A stretch of DNA of 64,000 nucleotides, taken from positions 7,842,001 to 7,906,000 of the forward strand of contig NZ_CP108109.1 of the NCBI RefSeq assembly GCF_036199905.1. Reading direction: 5' to 3'. Source of the DNA: Streptomyces sp. NBC_00223. GTDB lineage: Bacteria; Actinomycetota; Actinomycetes; Streptomycetales; Streptomycetaceae. Positions 34,817 to 44,000 of the stretch are shown here, piece after piece; the first letter of the stretch is position 1, and each line of letters begins with the position of its first letter. The position numbers and the translations under genes are program-made. A model generated the notes under the pieces. The model did no database searches. It saw only the letters and a program-made list of their open reading frames with translations, and was not told the DNA's origin.

Positions 34817-36721
34817 CTACGGCTCGTCCGGGCCGTTACCGTCCACCAGCACCACCCGGTCCCGCGCGGCCACGACCGAGGCGGACAGTCCCGCGATGTC
34901 GTAAGCGCCGTGGTGGCGGCGGCCGTTGACGAAGAAGGTCGGGGTGCCCGACACCCGGCTCAGATCCGCCGACTCCACGTCCCGGGCGACCCTCGGCGCG
35001 CCCTTGCGGGCCCTCAGCGCGAGGTGGAAGGCCTCCACATCGAGGTTCAACTCCTCCGCGTAGCGCAGCAGATCCTTGATCTGGAGCTCGTCCTGACGGG
35101 TGATCAGCAGATCGCGCATCGCCCAGAACTCGCCCTGGAGCGCCGCCGCCTCGGCCGCCTCCGCCGCGAGCTGCGCGTGCGGGTGCACATCGGTCAGCGG
35201 CAGATGACGCCACACGTACCGGATGTCGCCGAAGTCCGCGAGCAGTTCGCGCACCACGCTCTCGGCCTGCCCGCAGTAGGGGCACTCGAAGTCGCCGTAC
35301 TCCACCACCGTGACCGGCGCGTCCGCCGGGCCGCGCAGATGGTCGAGGTCGGGGTCGACCGGATCGGCCAGGTCCACCACCGACTGCGCGGTGCCCAGCA
35401 GCGCCCGCGCCCGGCGGGCCCGGGGGAGCCGGGCGGTCACCAGCGCCACCGTCGTGGTGGAGAGCATGGCGAAGACCACCGCGCTGAGCACGCCGATCTT
35501 CGCCTCGTCGAGCTGCCGCCCGTGGAAGGCCAGGGTGGCGATCAGCAGCGACACCGTGAAGCCGATGCCCGCGATCGTGCCGCCCCCCAGCACCGCGGCC
35601 CAGCCCACCGGCGGCCGCATCCGGCCCCGGCTCAGTCGGGTGGCCAGCGCCGAGGCGCCCACGATGCCGATCGGCTTGCCCAGACCGTAGGCCAGCAGGA
35701 TGCCCAGCGTGATCGGTGAGGTGAACGCGTCCGCGAGCAGCGAACCGTTGATCGCGATGCCCGCGTTGGCCAGGGCGAACAGCGGCACGATCACATAGCT
35801 GCTCCACGGGTGGAAGAGCCGCTGGAGCCGGTCGTTGGGGGACAGCGCCGAGGCGATGCCCTGCCGCGCCTCGCGCTCCAGCTCCGCCGTCGGCTGCTCG
35901 CGGAAGGAGCGGAACAGACCGCTGGCCCGCTCCAGCGCGTCCCGCGAGGCCGGATAGGCGTACGACAGCAGGCCCATCACCAGGCCGACCACCAGCGGGT
36001 CCACCCCGGAGTGCAGAAACGCCACCCAGGCCACGATCCCCAGCACCGCGTACACGCCCCCGCGGCGCAGCCCGGCCCGGCGCACCCCGGCCACCAGCGC
36101 CAGCACCCCGATGCCGATCAGCAGCGGGGTCCAGGTGATGTCGTCGCTGTACGCGACGGCGATCACCGCGAGCGCCACGAAGTCGTCCACCACCGCCACG
36201 GTCAGGATGAAGGTGTGCAGCCGCCGCGGGAAGCGCGAGCCGAGCAGCGCCATCATGCCCAGCGCGAAGGCGGTGTCCGTCGACATCGCCGTGCCCCAGC
36301 CGTGCGCGGAGGACCGGCCCGCGTTCACCGCGAGATAGATCGCGACCGGCACCACCATGCCGCACACCCCGGCCAGCAGCGGCAGCGGAATACGGCGCCG
36401 GTCGCGCAGCTCGCCCATGTCGAACTCGCGGCGCGCCTCCAGACCGACCACCAGGAAGAACAGCGTCATCAGCCCGCTGTTCACCCAGTCGCGCAGATCC
36501 AGGTTCACCCCGTGGTCGCCCAGCCGTACCGACAGATGGGTGGTCCACGCCGAGTCGTACCCGGCCGGGTCGGTGTTCACCCAGGCCAGGGCCGTGAGCG
36601 TGGCCACGAGCAGTACGGCGGCGCTGCCCGTCTCGGTGCGGATGTACGCCCACGCCGTGGCGGCCGTCGTACGGTCACTCTCGGTCCGACCCGACAAGGG
36701 CGTCGTGAAGCCCCGGAACAT
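34817..36721 (-). CDS. nhaA: NhaA Na+/H+ antiporter fused to a DsbA/thioredoxin-like domain
   Basis: 634-residue fusion. Residues ~20-430 are an NhaA antiporter that exports Na+ in exchange for H+: GLEARREFDMGELRD, TDTAFALGMMALLGSRFP, the ion-binding Asp pair in VVDDFVALAVIAVAYSDD, and GFTVSLLIATLAF. Residues ~445-634 are a DsbA-like thioredoxin fold with CPYC near residue 479 and the cis-Pro loop VSGTPTFFVNG. The fusion is known in actinobacteria; the role of the thioredoxin part is unclear. Start ATG 36721 has GGGAGG 4-5 nt upstream. Confidence 0.93.
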   Translation of the reverse strand: MFRGFTTPLSGRTESDRTTAATAWAYIRTETGSAAVLLVATLTALAWVNTDPAGYDSAWTTHLSVRLGDHGVNLDLRDWVNSGLMTLFFLVVGLEARREFDMGELRDRRRIPLPLLAGVCGMVVPVAIYLAVNAGRSSAHGWGTAMSTDTAFALGMMALLGSRFPRRLHTFILTVAVVDDFVALAVIAVAYSDDITWTPLLIGIGVLALVAGVRRAGLRRGGVYAVLGIVAWVAFLHSGVDPLVVGLVMGLLSYAYPASRDALERASGLFRSFREQPTAELEREARQGIASALSPNDRLQRLFHPWSSYVIVPLFALANAGIAINGSLLADAFTSPITLGILLAYGLGKPIGIVGASALATRLSRGRMRPPVGWAAVLGGGTIAGIGFTVSLLIATLAFHGRQLDEAKIGVLSAVVFAMLSTTTVALVTARLPRARRARALLGTAQSVVDLADPVDPDLDHLRGPADAPVTVVEYGDFECPYCGQAESVVRELLADFGDIRYVWRHLPLTDVHPHAQLAAEAAEAAALQGEFWAMRDLLITRQDELQIKDLLRYAEELNLDVEAFHLALRARKGAPRVARDVESADLSRVSGTPTFFVNGRRHHGAYDIAGLSASVVAARDRVVLVDGNGPDEP

Positions 36722-36879
36722 CCAGCCTCCCACCAGTGCGTACGTCTCCCCACACCCTGGCACGAGCCGGGCCCCGGCGGCGCGCGACCCGAGGGGCGGA
36801 CCCGGGCGTGGCGGCGTACCGTTCTGTCGCGAACGGGGTGCGGCGCACCGAGTGTTCAGCCGACCTGACGGGGACGGAC

Positions 36880-37734
36880 ATGACAGCCGACACGAGCGAG
36901 CGGCGCAGCGTCGCACTCGGCGCGGGCACCGTCGAGTACGGCGACACCGGCGGCGACGGGCCCGTCGTCGTCCTGCTGCACGGGCTGGCGCAGAACGGCA
37001 CGGTGTGGCGGCGGGTCGTCGCCGATCTGCGCGCCGACCACCGCTGTCTGACCCCGACGCTGCCCGAGGGCGGCCACCGCATCGCGATGAGGCCCGGCGC
37101 GGATCTGTCGCCCCGGGCGGTCGCCGCGCTGGCCGCGGAGTTCCTCGACCGTCTCGATCTGCGCGAGGTCACCCTCGTCGAGGTCGACTCCGGCCGCGCC
37201 CAGCAGGTCGCCGCCTTCCACGGGGAGCGGCTGGCCCGGCTGGTGATGGTCGCCTGCGAGGCGCTGGAGAACTATCCGCCCGGGCTGTCCGGCAAGATGA
37301 TCAGCCTGGCCGCGAAGGTGCCCGGGGGCATCGGACTGGCCGCCCGGGTGATGGGCACCCGTCCGCTGCGCCGCACCGCCGCGGGACTCGGCGTCCTGAC
37401 CAAGTACCCGGTGCCGGACGAGGTCCTCGACGACTGGATGCGGCCGCTGCTCACCGATCCGGCCGTACGCGGCGATCTGCGCCGCTATCTGCTCGGCGCC
37501 CGCAAGGGCGAGATGCTGGAGGCGGCCGAGGCGCTGCGCGGCTTCGACCGGCCCGCGCTGGTGGTGTGGGCGACCGAGGACCGGCTGATGCCCTGGGCGC
37601 ACGGCGGCCGGCTGGCCGAGATCCTTCCGCTCGGGCGGCTGGTGGAGGTTGCCGATTCCGGCACCCTCGTCCCCGAGGACCAGCCCGCGGCCCTGTCCGC
37701 AGCCCTGCGCGAATTCATCGCCACGACCCCCTGA
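36880..37734 (+). CDS. Alpha/beta hydrolase fold protein lacking the usual catalytic His
   Basis: 284-residue protein with an alpha/beta hydrolase fold: VVVLLHGLAQNGTVWRRVV, a nucleophile elbow VEVDSGRAQQVAA, and PALVVWATEDRLMPWAHG. The nucleophile position appears to be Asp or a shifted Ser rather than G-x-S-x-G. The expected catalytic His near the end (DAGHFVPEDQP in active enzymes) is replaced in DSGTLVPEDQP. Either the chemistry differs or it is a non-catalytic member of a subgroup. Start ATG 36880; the ribosome-binding site is weak. Divergent from nhaA. Confidence 0.75.
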   Translation: MTADTSERRSVALGAGTVEYGDTGGDGPVVVLLHGLAQNGTVWRRVVADLRADHRCLTPTLPEGGHRIAMRPGADLSPRAVAALAAEFLDRLDLREVTLVEVDSGRAQQVAAFHGERLARLVMVACEALENYPPGLSGKMISLAAKVPGGIGLAARVMGTRPLRRTAAGLGVLTKYPVPDEVLDDWMRPLLTDPAVRGDLRRYLLGARKGEMLEAAEALRGFDRPALVVWATEDRLMPWAHGGRLAEILPLGRLVEVADSGTLVPEDQPAALSAALREFIATTP

Positions 37735-37921
37735 CGGCCCTGCCGCGGCGGGTGGCGTTCCTTCGCGCCGCGCGGGCGATTTTTGGCGTGCACCTGTGGA
37801 ACCGCCGTCGCGCGGTTGGCGTATTCCACAGGGACGGCCGACGACCGGATCAGCGCCCCGAGTGGGAGGATGGTCACAGTCGGAAACAACACTCAACCAC
37901 GACGACGAGGGGTGGCCGGGA

Positions 37922-38152
37922 GTGCAGGACCACGCCGTGATCGGCTGTACGGGAAAGCTGCACATCGGCACACGCGGGCCGGCCGGCCCCGGCGAGGTCC
38001 TGGTACGGATCAGGGGCGGAAGTGAGGCCTTCCTCGCCTGGTCGGACGAACCGTTGCCCAGAGGGACGACCGTGCTCGTGGTGGAGTCCCGCGGCGCCCG
38101 CCAGGTGGATGTCATCGAGTGGACCGATCCGCTGGACGCGCCGGCCGGCTGA
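37922..38152 (+). CDS. Small NfeD-like/OB-fold protein upstream of flotillin
   Basis: 76-residue protein, almost wholly beta: HAVIGCTGKLHIGTRGPAG, VLVRIRGGSEAFLAWSDEP, and TTVLVVESRGARQVDVIEW. This resembles the soluble OB-fold domain of NfeD proteins, which are typical partners of SPFH/flotillin proteins; the flotillin gene begins 24 bases downstream. No membrane helix is present, so it would act in the cytoplasm. Start GTG 37922. Confidence 0.72.
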   Translation: MQDHAVIGCTGKLHIGTRGPAGPGEVLVRIRGGSEAFLAWSDEPLPRGTTVLVVESRGARQVDVIEWTDPLDAPAG

Positions 38153-38176
38153 GCCGCGCACAGAAGGAGATACAAG

Positions 38177-39376
38177 ATGTTGGGTTATCGCGTTCCCGCG
38201 CCCGATGAGGCGATGTTGATCTCGGGCGGCCGACGAGGGCTGGGGGGTGCGCCGTTCCGCGTCGTGACCGGGCACGGGAAGTTCGTGCTGCCGATCTTCC
38301 GCAAGACCCGGTTCCTCACCCTGGCCATGTGCGAGGCGGAGGTCGCCGAGACCTGTGTGACCCGCCAGGGCATCGCGCTGACGGTCAAGGCCGTCATCGC
38401 GTTCAAGGTCGGCAACGACCACGAGAGCATCGTCAACGCCGGGCAGCGCTTCCTGTCCGACCAGGACCAGATGTCGGTGCTCACCGGCCGGATCTTCGCC
38501 GGTCACCTGCGCGCGATCATCGGTTCCATGACGGTGGAGGAGATCGTCACCGAGCGGCAGAAGCTGGCCGGGGAGGTGCTGGAGACCTCCAAGACGGAGA
38601 TGGCCAAGATCGGTCTGAGCGTGGACTCGCTGCAGATCCAGTCGATCGACGACGGCGAGACCGGTTACATCGACGCGATGTCGGCGCCGCACAAGGCCGC
38701 CATCCAGCGGCAGGCGCAGATCGCGCAGGCCCAGGCCACCCAGGCGTCGGTCGAGGCGCAGCAGATCGCGGCCCGTAACCAGGCCGAGTACGCCCGGCAG
38801 ACCGCAGTGGTGCAGGCCGAGTACTCCGCCCAGGTGGACCGCGCGCAGGCCGAGGCCGCCCAGGCCGGTCCGCTGGCCCAGGCGCACGCCCAGCAGGAGG
38901 TGCTCGCCGCGCAGACCGAACTGGCCCTGCGCGCGGCCGAGTTGCGCCAGCAGCAGCTGGTGGCCGAGATCGTCAAGCCCGCGGAGGCGGAGGCCGAGCG
39001 GATCAGGGTGCTCGCCGTCGCCGACGCCGAGCGGATGCGTATCCAGGCCGCGGCCGCCGCGTCGTACGACCGGGTCGCGCTCGACCGGATGCTCATCGAC
39101 CAGCTGCCGCAGATCGTCAAGGAGGCCTCGGCCGGTCTGGCCGGTGCCAATGTCAACGTGCTCAACGGCGCCGACGGCCTCAGCGAGATCGCCGCGGGCC
39201 TGGTCAGCCAGGGTCTGACGATCCTGGACTCGGTCCGCAAGAACCTCAACGGCGGTGACAGCCCGTCGGACGGCGCCCTGACCCTGCGCGGTGTCTCCGC
39301 CGGCCGGCGTGACGGCACGTCGGGGAAGGACGGCAAGGAGGGCGGGTCCGCGAGCGGCTCGATCGACATCAAGTAG
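38177..39376 (+). CDS. Flotillin / SPFH domain protein
   Basis: 399-residue membrane-associated scaffold. SPFH domain in residues ~1-190 (FRVVTGHGKFVLPIFRKTRF; GRIFAGHLRAIIGSMTVEEI; LGLSVDSLQI-like IGLSVDSLQIQSIDD). Then a long Ala/Glu/Gln coiled coil (~190-310, many AQA and EA repeats) of the flotillin type, and a Gly/Ser/Lys-rich tail. No clear N-terminal transmembrane helix, so attachment is probably peripheral. AAGGAG with 8-nt spacing precedes ATG 38177. Likely operon with the small OB-fold gene. Confidence 0.92.
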   Translation: MLGYRVPAPDEAMLISGGRRGLGGAPFRVVTGHGKFVLPIFRKTRFLTLAMCEAEVAETCVTRQGIALTVKAVIAFKVGNDHESIVNAGQRFLSDQDQMSVLTGRIFAGHLRAIIGSMTVEEIVTERQKLAGEVLETSKTEMAKIGLSVDSLQIQSIDDGETGYIDAMSAPHKAAIQRQAQIAQAQATQASVEAQQIAARNQAEYARQTAVVQAEYSAQVDRAQAEAAQAGPLAQAHAQQEVLAAQTELALRAAELRQQQLVAEIVKPAEAEAERIRVLAVADAERMRIQAAAAASYDRVALDRMLIDQLPQIVKEASAGLAGANVNVLNGADGLSEIAAGLVSQGLTILDSVRKNLNGGDSPSDGALTLRGVSAGRRDGTSGKDGKEGGSASGSIDIK

Positions 39377-39393
39377 CGGCGACGCCACCCGGA

Positions 39394-39435
39394 GGCCGGG
39401 GGCGCGATCGGCTCGGGCCGGTCGTGCCCCCGGCC
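39394..39435 (+). terminator. Terminator of the flotillin operon
   Basis: Perfect 10-bp stem GGCCGGGGGC / GCCCCCGGCC with a 22-nt loop, followed by TTT, 17 bases after the flotillin stop. Confidence 0.75.
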
Positions 39436-39438
39436 TTT

Positions 39439-39667
39439 CGTATACACGCGGACCGCTCTTTCGTGTGCTCCGTGTGCCTGCGGTCCCTGCCGCCGAACCC
39501 GCTGGTCAGCACGGCCGTAAACGGTCCCGGATCTTCATGTACATGATTTTTGGTCAGGGGCAACCGGGACGCTAGAGCGCCGAGTTGGTCCCTGTCAACG
39601 CATGGGACGAGCATCGCGCGATCCCTTGACGGGCCGCCCGCGGAGTCACACTCTGTACCGCGAACAT
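39439..39667. promoter_or_regulatory. Long upstream region of the GH8 gene
   Basis: No gene seen. It contains a perfect 12-bp palindrome TCATGTACATGA (39535-39546), an AT-rich tract just after it, and TTGACG at 39626-39631. The latter could be the -35 of the GH8 promoter, with a poor -10 near 39650. Confidence 0.4.
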
Positions 39668-39686
39668 GTTAGGAACCTTTCCTAAC
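39668..39686. promoter_or_regulatory. Perfect palindrome before the GH8 gene (candidate operator)
   Basis: GTTAGGAA - CCT - TTCCTAAC, an exact 8-bp inverted repeat, 51 bases upstream of the start. From memory, similar TTAGGAA...TTCCTAA palindromes precede Streptomyces chitosanase genes and are bound by a ROK-family repressor (CsnR). The GH8 product includes possible chitosan/beta-glucan hydrolase activity, which would fit. Confidence 0.65.
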
Positions 39687-39737
39687 TATCCATACCGTGA
39701 CTCTTCCACGCCCTCACCCCGTCAAGGAGCTGACCAG

Positions 39738-42365
39738 ATGGCCCCACCCCTGAAAAGACTCGTGGCAGTCGTCGCCGCGGCCGCGTGCTGCGCGACCGCG
39801 GGACTGCTCGCAGGTGTCGGCGGCTCGGCCCAGGCCGCCACCGCCCCGGCCCTCCCGTTCCCGGCCCACACGACGTACAAGGTGGGCGTGCTGCCGTCCG
39901 CGTCCCAGAGCGCCCGCGACACCGCGGTGCAGAAGGCGTACGACGCCTGGAAGAGCACCTACCTGGTCAAGGGCTGCGCCTCGAACGAGTACTACGTCTC
40001 GACCAAGGGCGACGGCGACGCCCCGAACAACGGCACGGTCTCCGAGGCCCAGGGCTACGGCATGAACATCGTGCCCCTGATGGCCGGTTACGACGCCGAC
40101 GCCAAGGCCGAGTTCGACGGCCTGTGGCAGCTGGTCAAGGACCACAAGGACGCCGGCGGCCTGATGCAGTGGCAGCTGGACGGCAAGACCTGCAAGTACG
40201 CCGACAGCGGCACCCCCGACTCGGCCACCGACGGCGACCTCGACATCGGCTACGGGCTGATCCTCGCCGACAGGCAGTGGGGCGGCTACACCGCCGACGC
40301 CAAGGCGTGGCTCGCCTCCTTCTACGCCCACGACGTCGCCCCCGACGGCCACCTCAAGTGCGAGGACGACGGCCCCAACACCGACACCCGGCCGTCCGAC
40401 ATGATGCTCGACCACCTGCGGGCCTTCGCCGCCTACGACACCGCGCACGACTGGAACAAGGTCGTCACCCGCACCGAGGCCGTCATCACCGCGTTCACCT
40501 CGGGCTACTCCTCCTCCGCCGGCCTGCTGTCCGACTTCGTGGTCAACGCCGACACCACCAGCCCCAAGCCCGCCCCGGCGAACTACCAGGAGAACCAGCC
40601 CGACAACATCGTCGGCTACAACTCCGTGCGCGTGCCCTGGCACATGGGCACCGACGCCCTGCTCAACGGCTCCTCCACCGCCGCCGTCGCCTACGGCGTG
40701 GCCAAGAAGGAGTCCGACTGCCTGAAGTCGCTGTCCGGCGGCAACCCGGCCAAGGTCCAGCCGCACATCAAGCTGAACTGTGCCAACGGCAATGTCTCGG
40801 GCGACACCGAGGCCGAGGAGGCCGGCGACTCCGCGGGCCCGGCCGCCATGGCCGCCGGCGACCAGGCCTGGACGGACGCGATCTGGAAGCAGCTCGCGAG
40901 CAACCCGTTCCAGGACGGGTACTACGGCGAGACGATCAAGATGCTCGTCTACCTGGTGATGGCGGGCGACTACTGGAACCCGGCCACGGCGACCGGGAAC
41001 CCGCCCACCACGCCCACCCCGTCGGCGACAACCACGCCGACGCCCACGCCCACGCCGACACCCACCAAGTCGGCCACGCCGACGCCCTCGGCCACCACCA
41101 CGGCGCCCGCCCAGCCCTCGCAGCAGGCGTTCCTGACCTTCTACGGCTGGTACGACAACACCCCGCCGGGCGCCGACATCTCCTACCCCGGTCTGCACAG
41201 CACGGCGGGCGGCACCGGCACCTACGCCGACCCGATCACCTTCGCGTCCTCGACCGCCGAGATCGCCAAGGGCGCGCGGATCTGGGTCCCGCGGGTCGGC
41301 AAGTACTTCATCATGGAAGACGACTGCGGGGAGTGCAACGACGACTGGAAGGGCAAGGGCCCCAACGGCGGACCCAACCTCTACCACTACGACCTCTGGC
41401 TCGGCGGCAAGGGCGGCAACGCGTTCGACGCCATCGACTGCGAGGACGCCCTGACCCACTACAACGCCGACAACACCCCGACGATGGAACCGGTCGTCGT
41501 CAACCCGCCCAACAACGAGCCCTACGACGCGACGCCGCTGTTCAACACCGGCACAGGCGCCTGCTACGGCGGGGCGCAGCCGAACTCCACCGTCGGCCAG
41601 TACCACAACGTCTCCACCGGCCAGTGCATCACCAAGCCCGCCGGCGGCACCAAGCTGGCCACCGCCGCCTGCGACGCGAGCGCGGCCGAGACCTTCACCT
41701 TCCACGGTGCCTTCCTGGTCAGCGGCACCCAGTGCGCCACCCTGTCCGGCTCGAACATCCAGCTGGCCACCTGCGACGGCGGACCGAACCAGCAGTGGTC
41801 GATCAACCCCGATCTGACCATCTCCGACATCCAGACCGGCAACAAGTGCTTCCGGGCCAGCGGCAGCACCCTGAGCGCCGGCAGCTGCTCCGGCACCGCG
41901 AGCCAGTGGACCTTCACGGCCGCCGACGGCACCGGCAACCCGCCCGGCGGCGGTGGCGGCGACGCCGTGCTGCTCTCCCAGGGCAAGTCCGCGACCGCCT
42001 CCTCCACGGAGTCCTCCACCTACGCCGCGGGCAAGGCGTTCGACGGCGACCTCACCTCCACCCGCTGGGGCAGCAAGGAGGGCGTCGACCCGCAGTGGCT
42101 GCGGGTCGACCTCGGCAAGAGCGCGGACATCAGCCGGGTCAAGCTCACCTGGGAGGCCGCCTACGCCAAGGCGTACACCGTCCAGGTCTCCGGCGACGAC
42201 TCCACCTGGACCACCGTCTACAGCACCACGGCGGGCAAGGGCGGCACCGAGGACCTGACCGGCCTCAAGGGCACCGGCCGCTATGTCCGGATCAACGGCA
42301 CGGCCCGCGGCACCTCCTACGGCTACTCGCTGTACGAGATGCAGGTCTACGGCACCACCTCGTAG
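39738..42365 (+). CDS. Secreted family-8 glycoside hydrolase with DPBB-like, ricin-B and F5/8C modules
   Basis: 875-residue secreted enzyme. Signal peptide (cleavage after AQA ~33). GH8 domain ~45-415: acid Glu103 in VSEAQGYGMN, Asp-rich DGDLDIGYGLILAD ~165-178, SDMMLDHLRAF. GH8 covers endoglucanases, lichenases and chitosanases; which one is not certain. A Thr/Pro linker (~416-458) leads to a domain ~461-598 with MEDDCGECNDDW and LYHYDLWLGG (double-psi-barrel-like), then a ricin-B-type CBM13 (~600-730) and a discoidin/CBM32 module (~740-875). AAGGAG, 8-nt spacing. Confidence 0.9.
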   Translation: MAPPLKRLVAVVAAAACCATAGLLAGVGGSAQAATAPALPFPAHTTYKVGVLPSASQSARDTAVQKAYDAWKSTYLVKGCASNEYYVSTKGDGDAPNNGTVSEAQGYGMNIVPLMAGYDADAKAEFDGLWQLVKDHKDAGGLMQWQLDGKTCKYADSGTPDSATDGDLDIGYGLILADRQWGGYTADAKAWLASFYAHDVAPDGHLKCEDDGPNTDTRPSDMMLDHLRAFAAYDTAHDWNKVVTRTEAVITAFTSGYSSSAGLLSDFVVNADTTSPKPAPANYQENQPDNIVGYNSVRVPWHMGTDALLNGSSTAAVAYGVAKKESDCLKSLSGGNPAKVQPHIKLNCANGNVSGDTEAEEAGDSAGPAAMAAGDQAWTDAIWKQLASNPFQDGYYGETIKMLVYLVMAGDYWNPATATGNPPTTPTPSATTTPTPTPTPTPTKSATPTPSATTTAPAQPSQQAFLTFYGWYDNTPPGADISYPGLHSTAGGTGTYADPITFASSTAEIAKGARIWVPRVGKYFIMEDDCGECNDDWKGKGPNGGPNLYHYDLWLGGKGGNAFDAIDCEDALTHYNADNTPTMEPVVVNPPNNEPYDATPLFNTGTGACYGGAQPNSTVGQYHNVSTGQCITKPAGGTKLATAACDASAAETFTFHGAFLVSGTQCATLSGSNIQLATCDGGPNQQWSINPDLTISDIQTGNKCFRASGSTLSAGSCSGTASQWTFTAADGTGNPPGGGGGDAVLLSQGKSATASSTESSTYAAGKAFDGDLTSTRWGSKEGVDPQWLRVDLGKSADISRVKLTWEAAYAKAYTVQVSGDDSTWTTVYSTTAGKGGTEDLTGLKGTGRYVRINGTARGTSYGYSLYEMQVYGTTS

Positions 42366-42394
42366 CGGCGCCGGTTTCCCACCGCGCCGCATCG

Positions 42395-42438
42395 GCGACC
42401 GCCCCCGGCCGGGGTCCACGGCGGCCGGGGGCGGTCGC
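42395..42438 (+). terminator. Strong hairpin terminator after the GH8 gene
   Basis: Perfect 16-bp stem (arms 42395-42410 and 42423-42438, GCGACCGCCCCCGGCC and its complement) with a 12-nt loop, 30 bases after the stop. Confidence 0.8.
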
Positions 42439-42545
42439 GCCTCCGCTGGCGGGCGGGCCCGCCCCGGGATAGGACAGAGGTGCGAGGCCGCGGTCCGTGG
42501 GCAGGTGAGAAGACGATCGCCCGGTCGCGAGAAGGGACGGATGTC

Positions 42546-43913
42546 GTGGCACGATCGAAGATCCTTGTGGTGGGCGCCGGTTTCGCCGGAGTCGAGTGCG
42601 TCCGCCGGCTCGAACGAAAACTCACCCCCGACGAGGCCGAGATCGCCCTGGTGACCCCGTTCTCGTACCAGCTCTATCTGCCGCTGCTGCCCCAGGTGGC
42701 CTCCGGCATCCTCAGCCCGCAGTCCATCGCGGTCTCACTGCGCCGCAGCCAGAAGTACCGCACCCGGATCATCCCCGGCGGCGCCGTCGGCGTGGACACC
42801 AGGGCGAAGGTCTGCGTGGTCCGCAAGATCACCGACGAGCTGGTCGACGAGCCGTACGACCAGCTCGTACTGGCCCCCGGCAGCGTCACCCGCACCTTCG
42901 ACATCCCCGGCCTCGTCGACAACGCGCGCGGCCTGAAGACCCTCGCCGAGGCCGCGTACATCCGCGACCACGTCATCTCGCAGCTCGACCTCGCCGACGC
43001 CAGCCAGGACCAGGCCGAGCGCGTCTCACGGCTCCAGTTCGTGGTCGTCGGCGGCGGCTACGCGGGCACCGAGACCGCCGCCTGCCTGCAACGGCTGACC
43101 ACCAGCGCCATCGAGCGCTACCCCCGGCTCGACCCGCGCCAGATCAAGTGGCACCTCATCGACATCGCCCCGAAGCTGATGCCCGAACTCGGCGACAAGC
43201 TCGGCCGCAGCGCCCAGCAGATCCTGCGCGACCGCGGCGTCGAGATCTCCCTCGGCGTGTCCGTCGCCAAGGCCGGGCCCGAGGAGGTCACCTTCACCGA
43301 CGGCCGGGTGCTGCCCTGCCGCACCCTGATCTGGACCGCCGGCGTCGCCGCCAGCCCCCTGGTCCGCACCCTCGACGCCGAGACCGTCAAGGGCCGCCTC
43401 GCGGTCACCCCCGAGATGAGGGTCCCCGGCGCCGACGGGGTCTTCGCGCTCGGCGACGCCGCCGCCGTACCTGACCTCACCAAGAACGAGGAAGGCGCCG
43501 TCTGCCCGCCCACCGCCCAGCACGCCAAACGGCAGGGCCGCAGGGCCGCCGACAACGTCATCGCCGCCCTGCGCCACCAGCCGCTGCGGCCCTACCGGCA
43601 CAAGGACCTCGGCCTCGTGGTCGACCTCGGCGGCAGGGACGCCGTCTCCAAGCCGCTCGGCGTCGAACTGCGCGGCCTGCCCGCCCAGGCCGTCGCCCGC
43701 GGCTACCACTGGTCGGCGCTGCGCACCAATGTGGCCAAGACCCGGGTGATGACCAACTGGCTGCTCAACGCCGTCGCGGGCGACGACTTCGTCCGCACCG
43801 GCTTCCAGGCCCGTACCCGCGTGACGCTGCGGGACTTCGAGTACACCGACTCCTACCTCAGCCCCGAGCAGGTCCGCGAGCACGCCGCGGCGGCGAGCCT
43901 CCGGCAGAAGTGA
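42546..43913 (+). CDS. ndh: Type II NADH dehydrogenase (NDH-2)
   Basis: 455-residue FAD-dependent, non-proton-pumping NADH:menaquinone oxidoreductase at the inner face of the membrane. First Rossmann motif ILVVGAGFAGVECVRRLE (FAD), second VVVGGGYAGTETAACL (NADH), then TLIWTAGVAASPLV and GVFALGDAAAVPD. PPTAQHAKRQGRRAADNV is the NDH-2 quinone-site region. Start GTG 42546 with AAGGGA upstream; an in-frame ATG at 42480 lacks a ribosome-binding site. Confidence 0.92.
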   Translation: MARSKILVVGAGFAGVECVRRLERKLTPDEAEIALVTPFSYQLYLPLLPQVASGILSPQSIAVSLRRSQKYRTRIIPGGAVGVDTRAKVCVVRKITDELVDEPYDQLVLAPGSVTRTFDIPGLVDNARGLKTLAEAAYIRDHVISQLDLADASQDQAERVSRLQFVVVGGGYAGTETAACLQRLTTSAIERYPRLDPRQIKWHLIDIAPKLMPELGDKLGRSAQQILRDRGVEISLGVSVAKAGPEEVTFTDGRVLPCRTLIWTAGVAASPLVRTLDAETVKGRLAVTPEMRVPGADGVFALGDAAAVPDLTKNEEGAVCPPTAQHAKRQGRRAADNVIAALRHQPLRPYRHKDLGLVVDLGGRDAVSKPLGVELRGLPAQAVARGYHWSALRTNVAKTRVMTNWLLNAVAGDDFVRTGFQARTRVTLRDFEYTDSYLSPEQVREHAAAASLRQK

Positions 43914-44000
43914 CCGCCCGGGCCCGGTGACGCGGGGCGCGGCGGCGCCCGGCGCGGGGTGCGTCATCGGGGGCCGCCGCGGGATGGCATGATCGGACCC

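Noticed and set aside
39714..42419. 901-codon minus-strand frame opposite the GH8 gene
   Set aside because: Valine/glycine-rich mirror of a coding frame without domains; the + frame has signal peptide, GH8 and binding modules.
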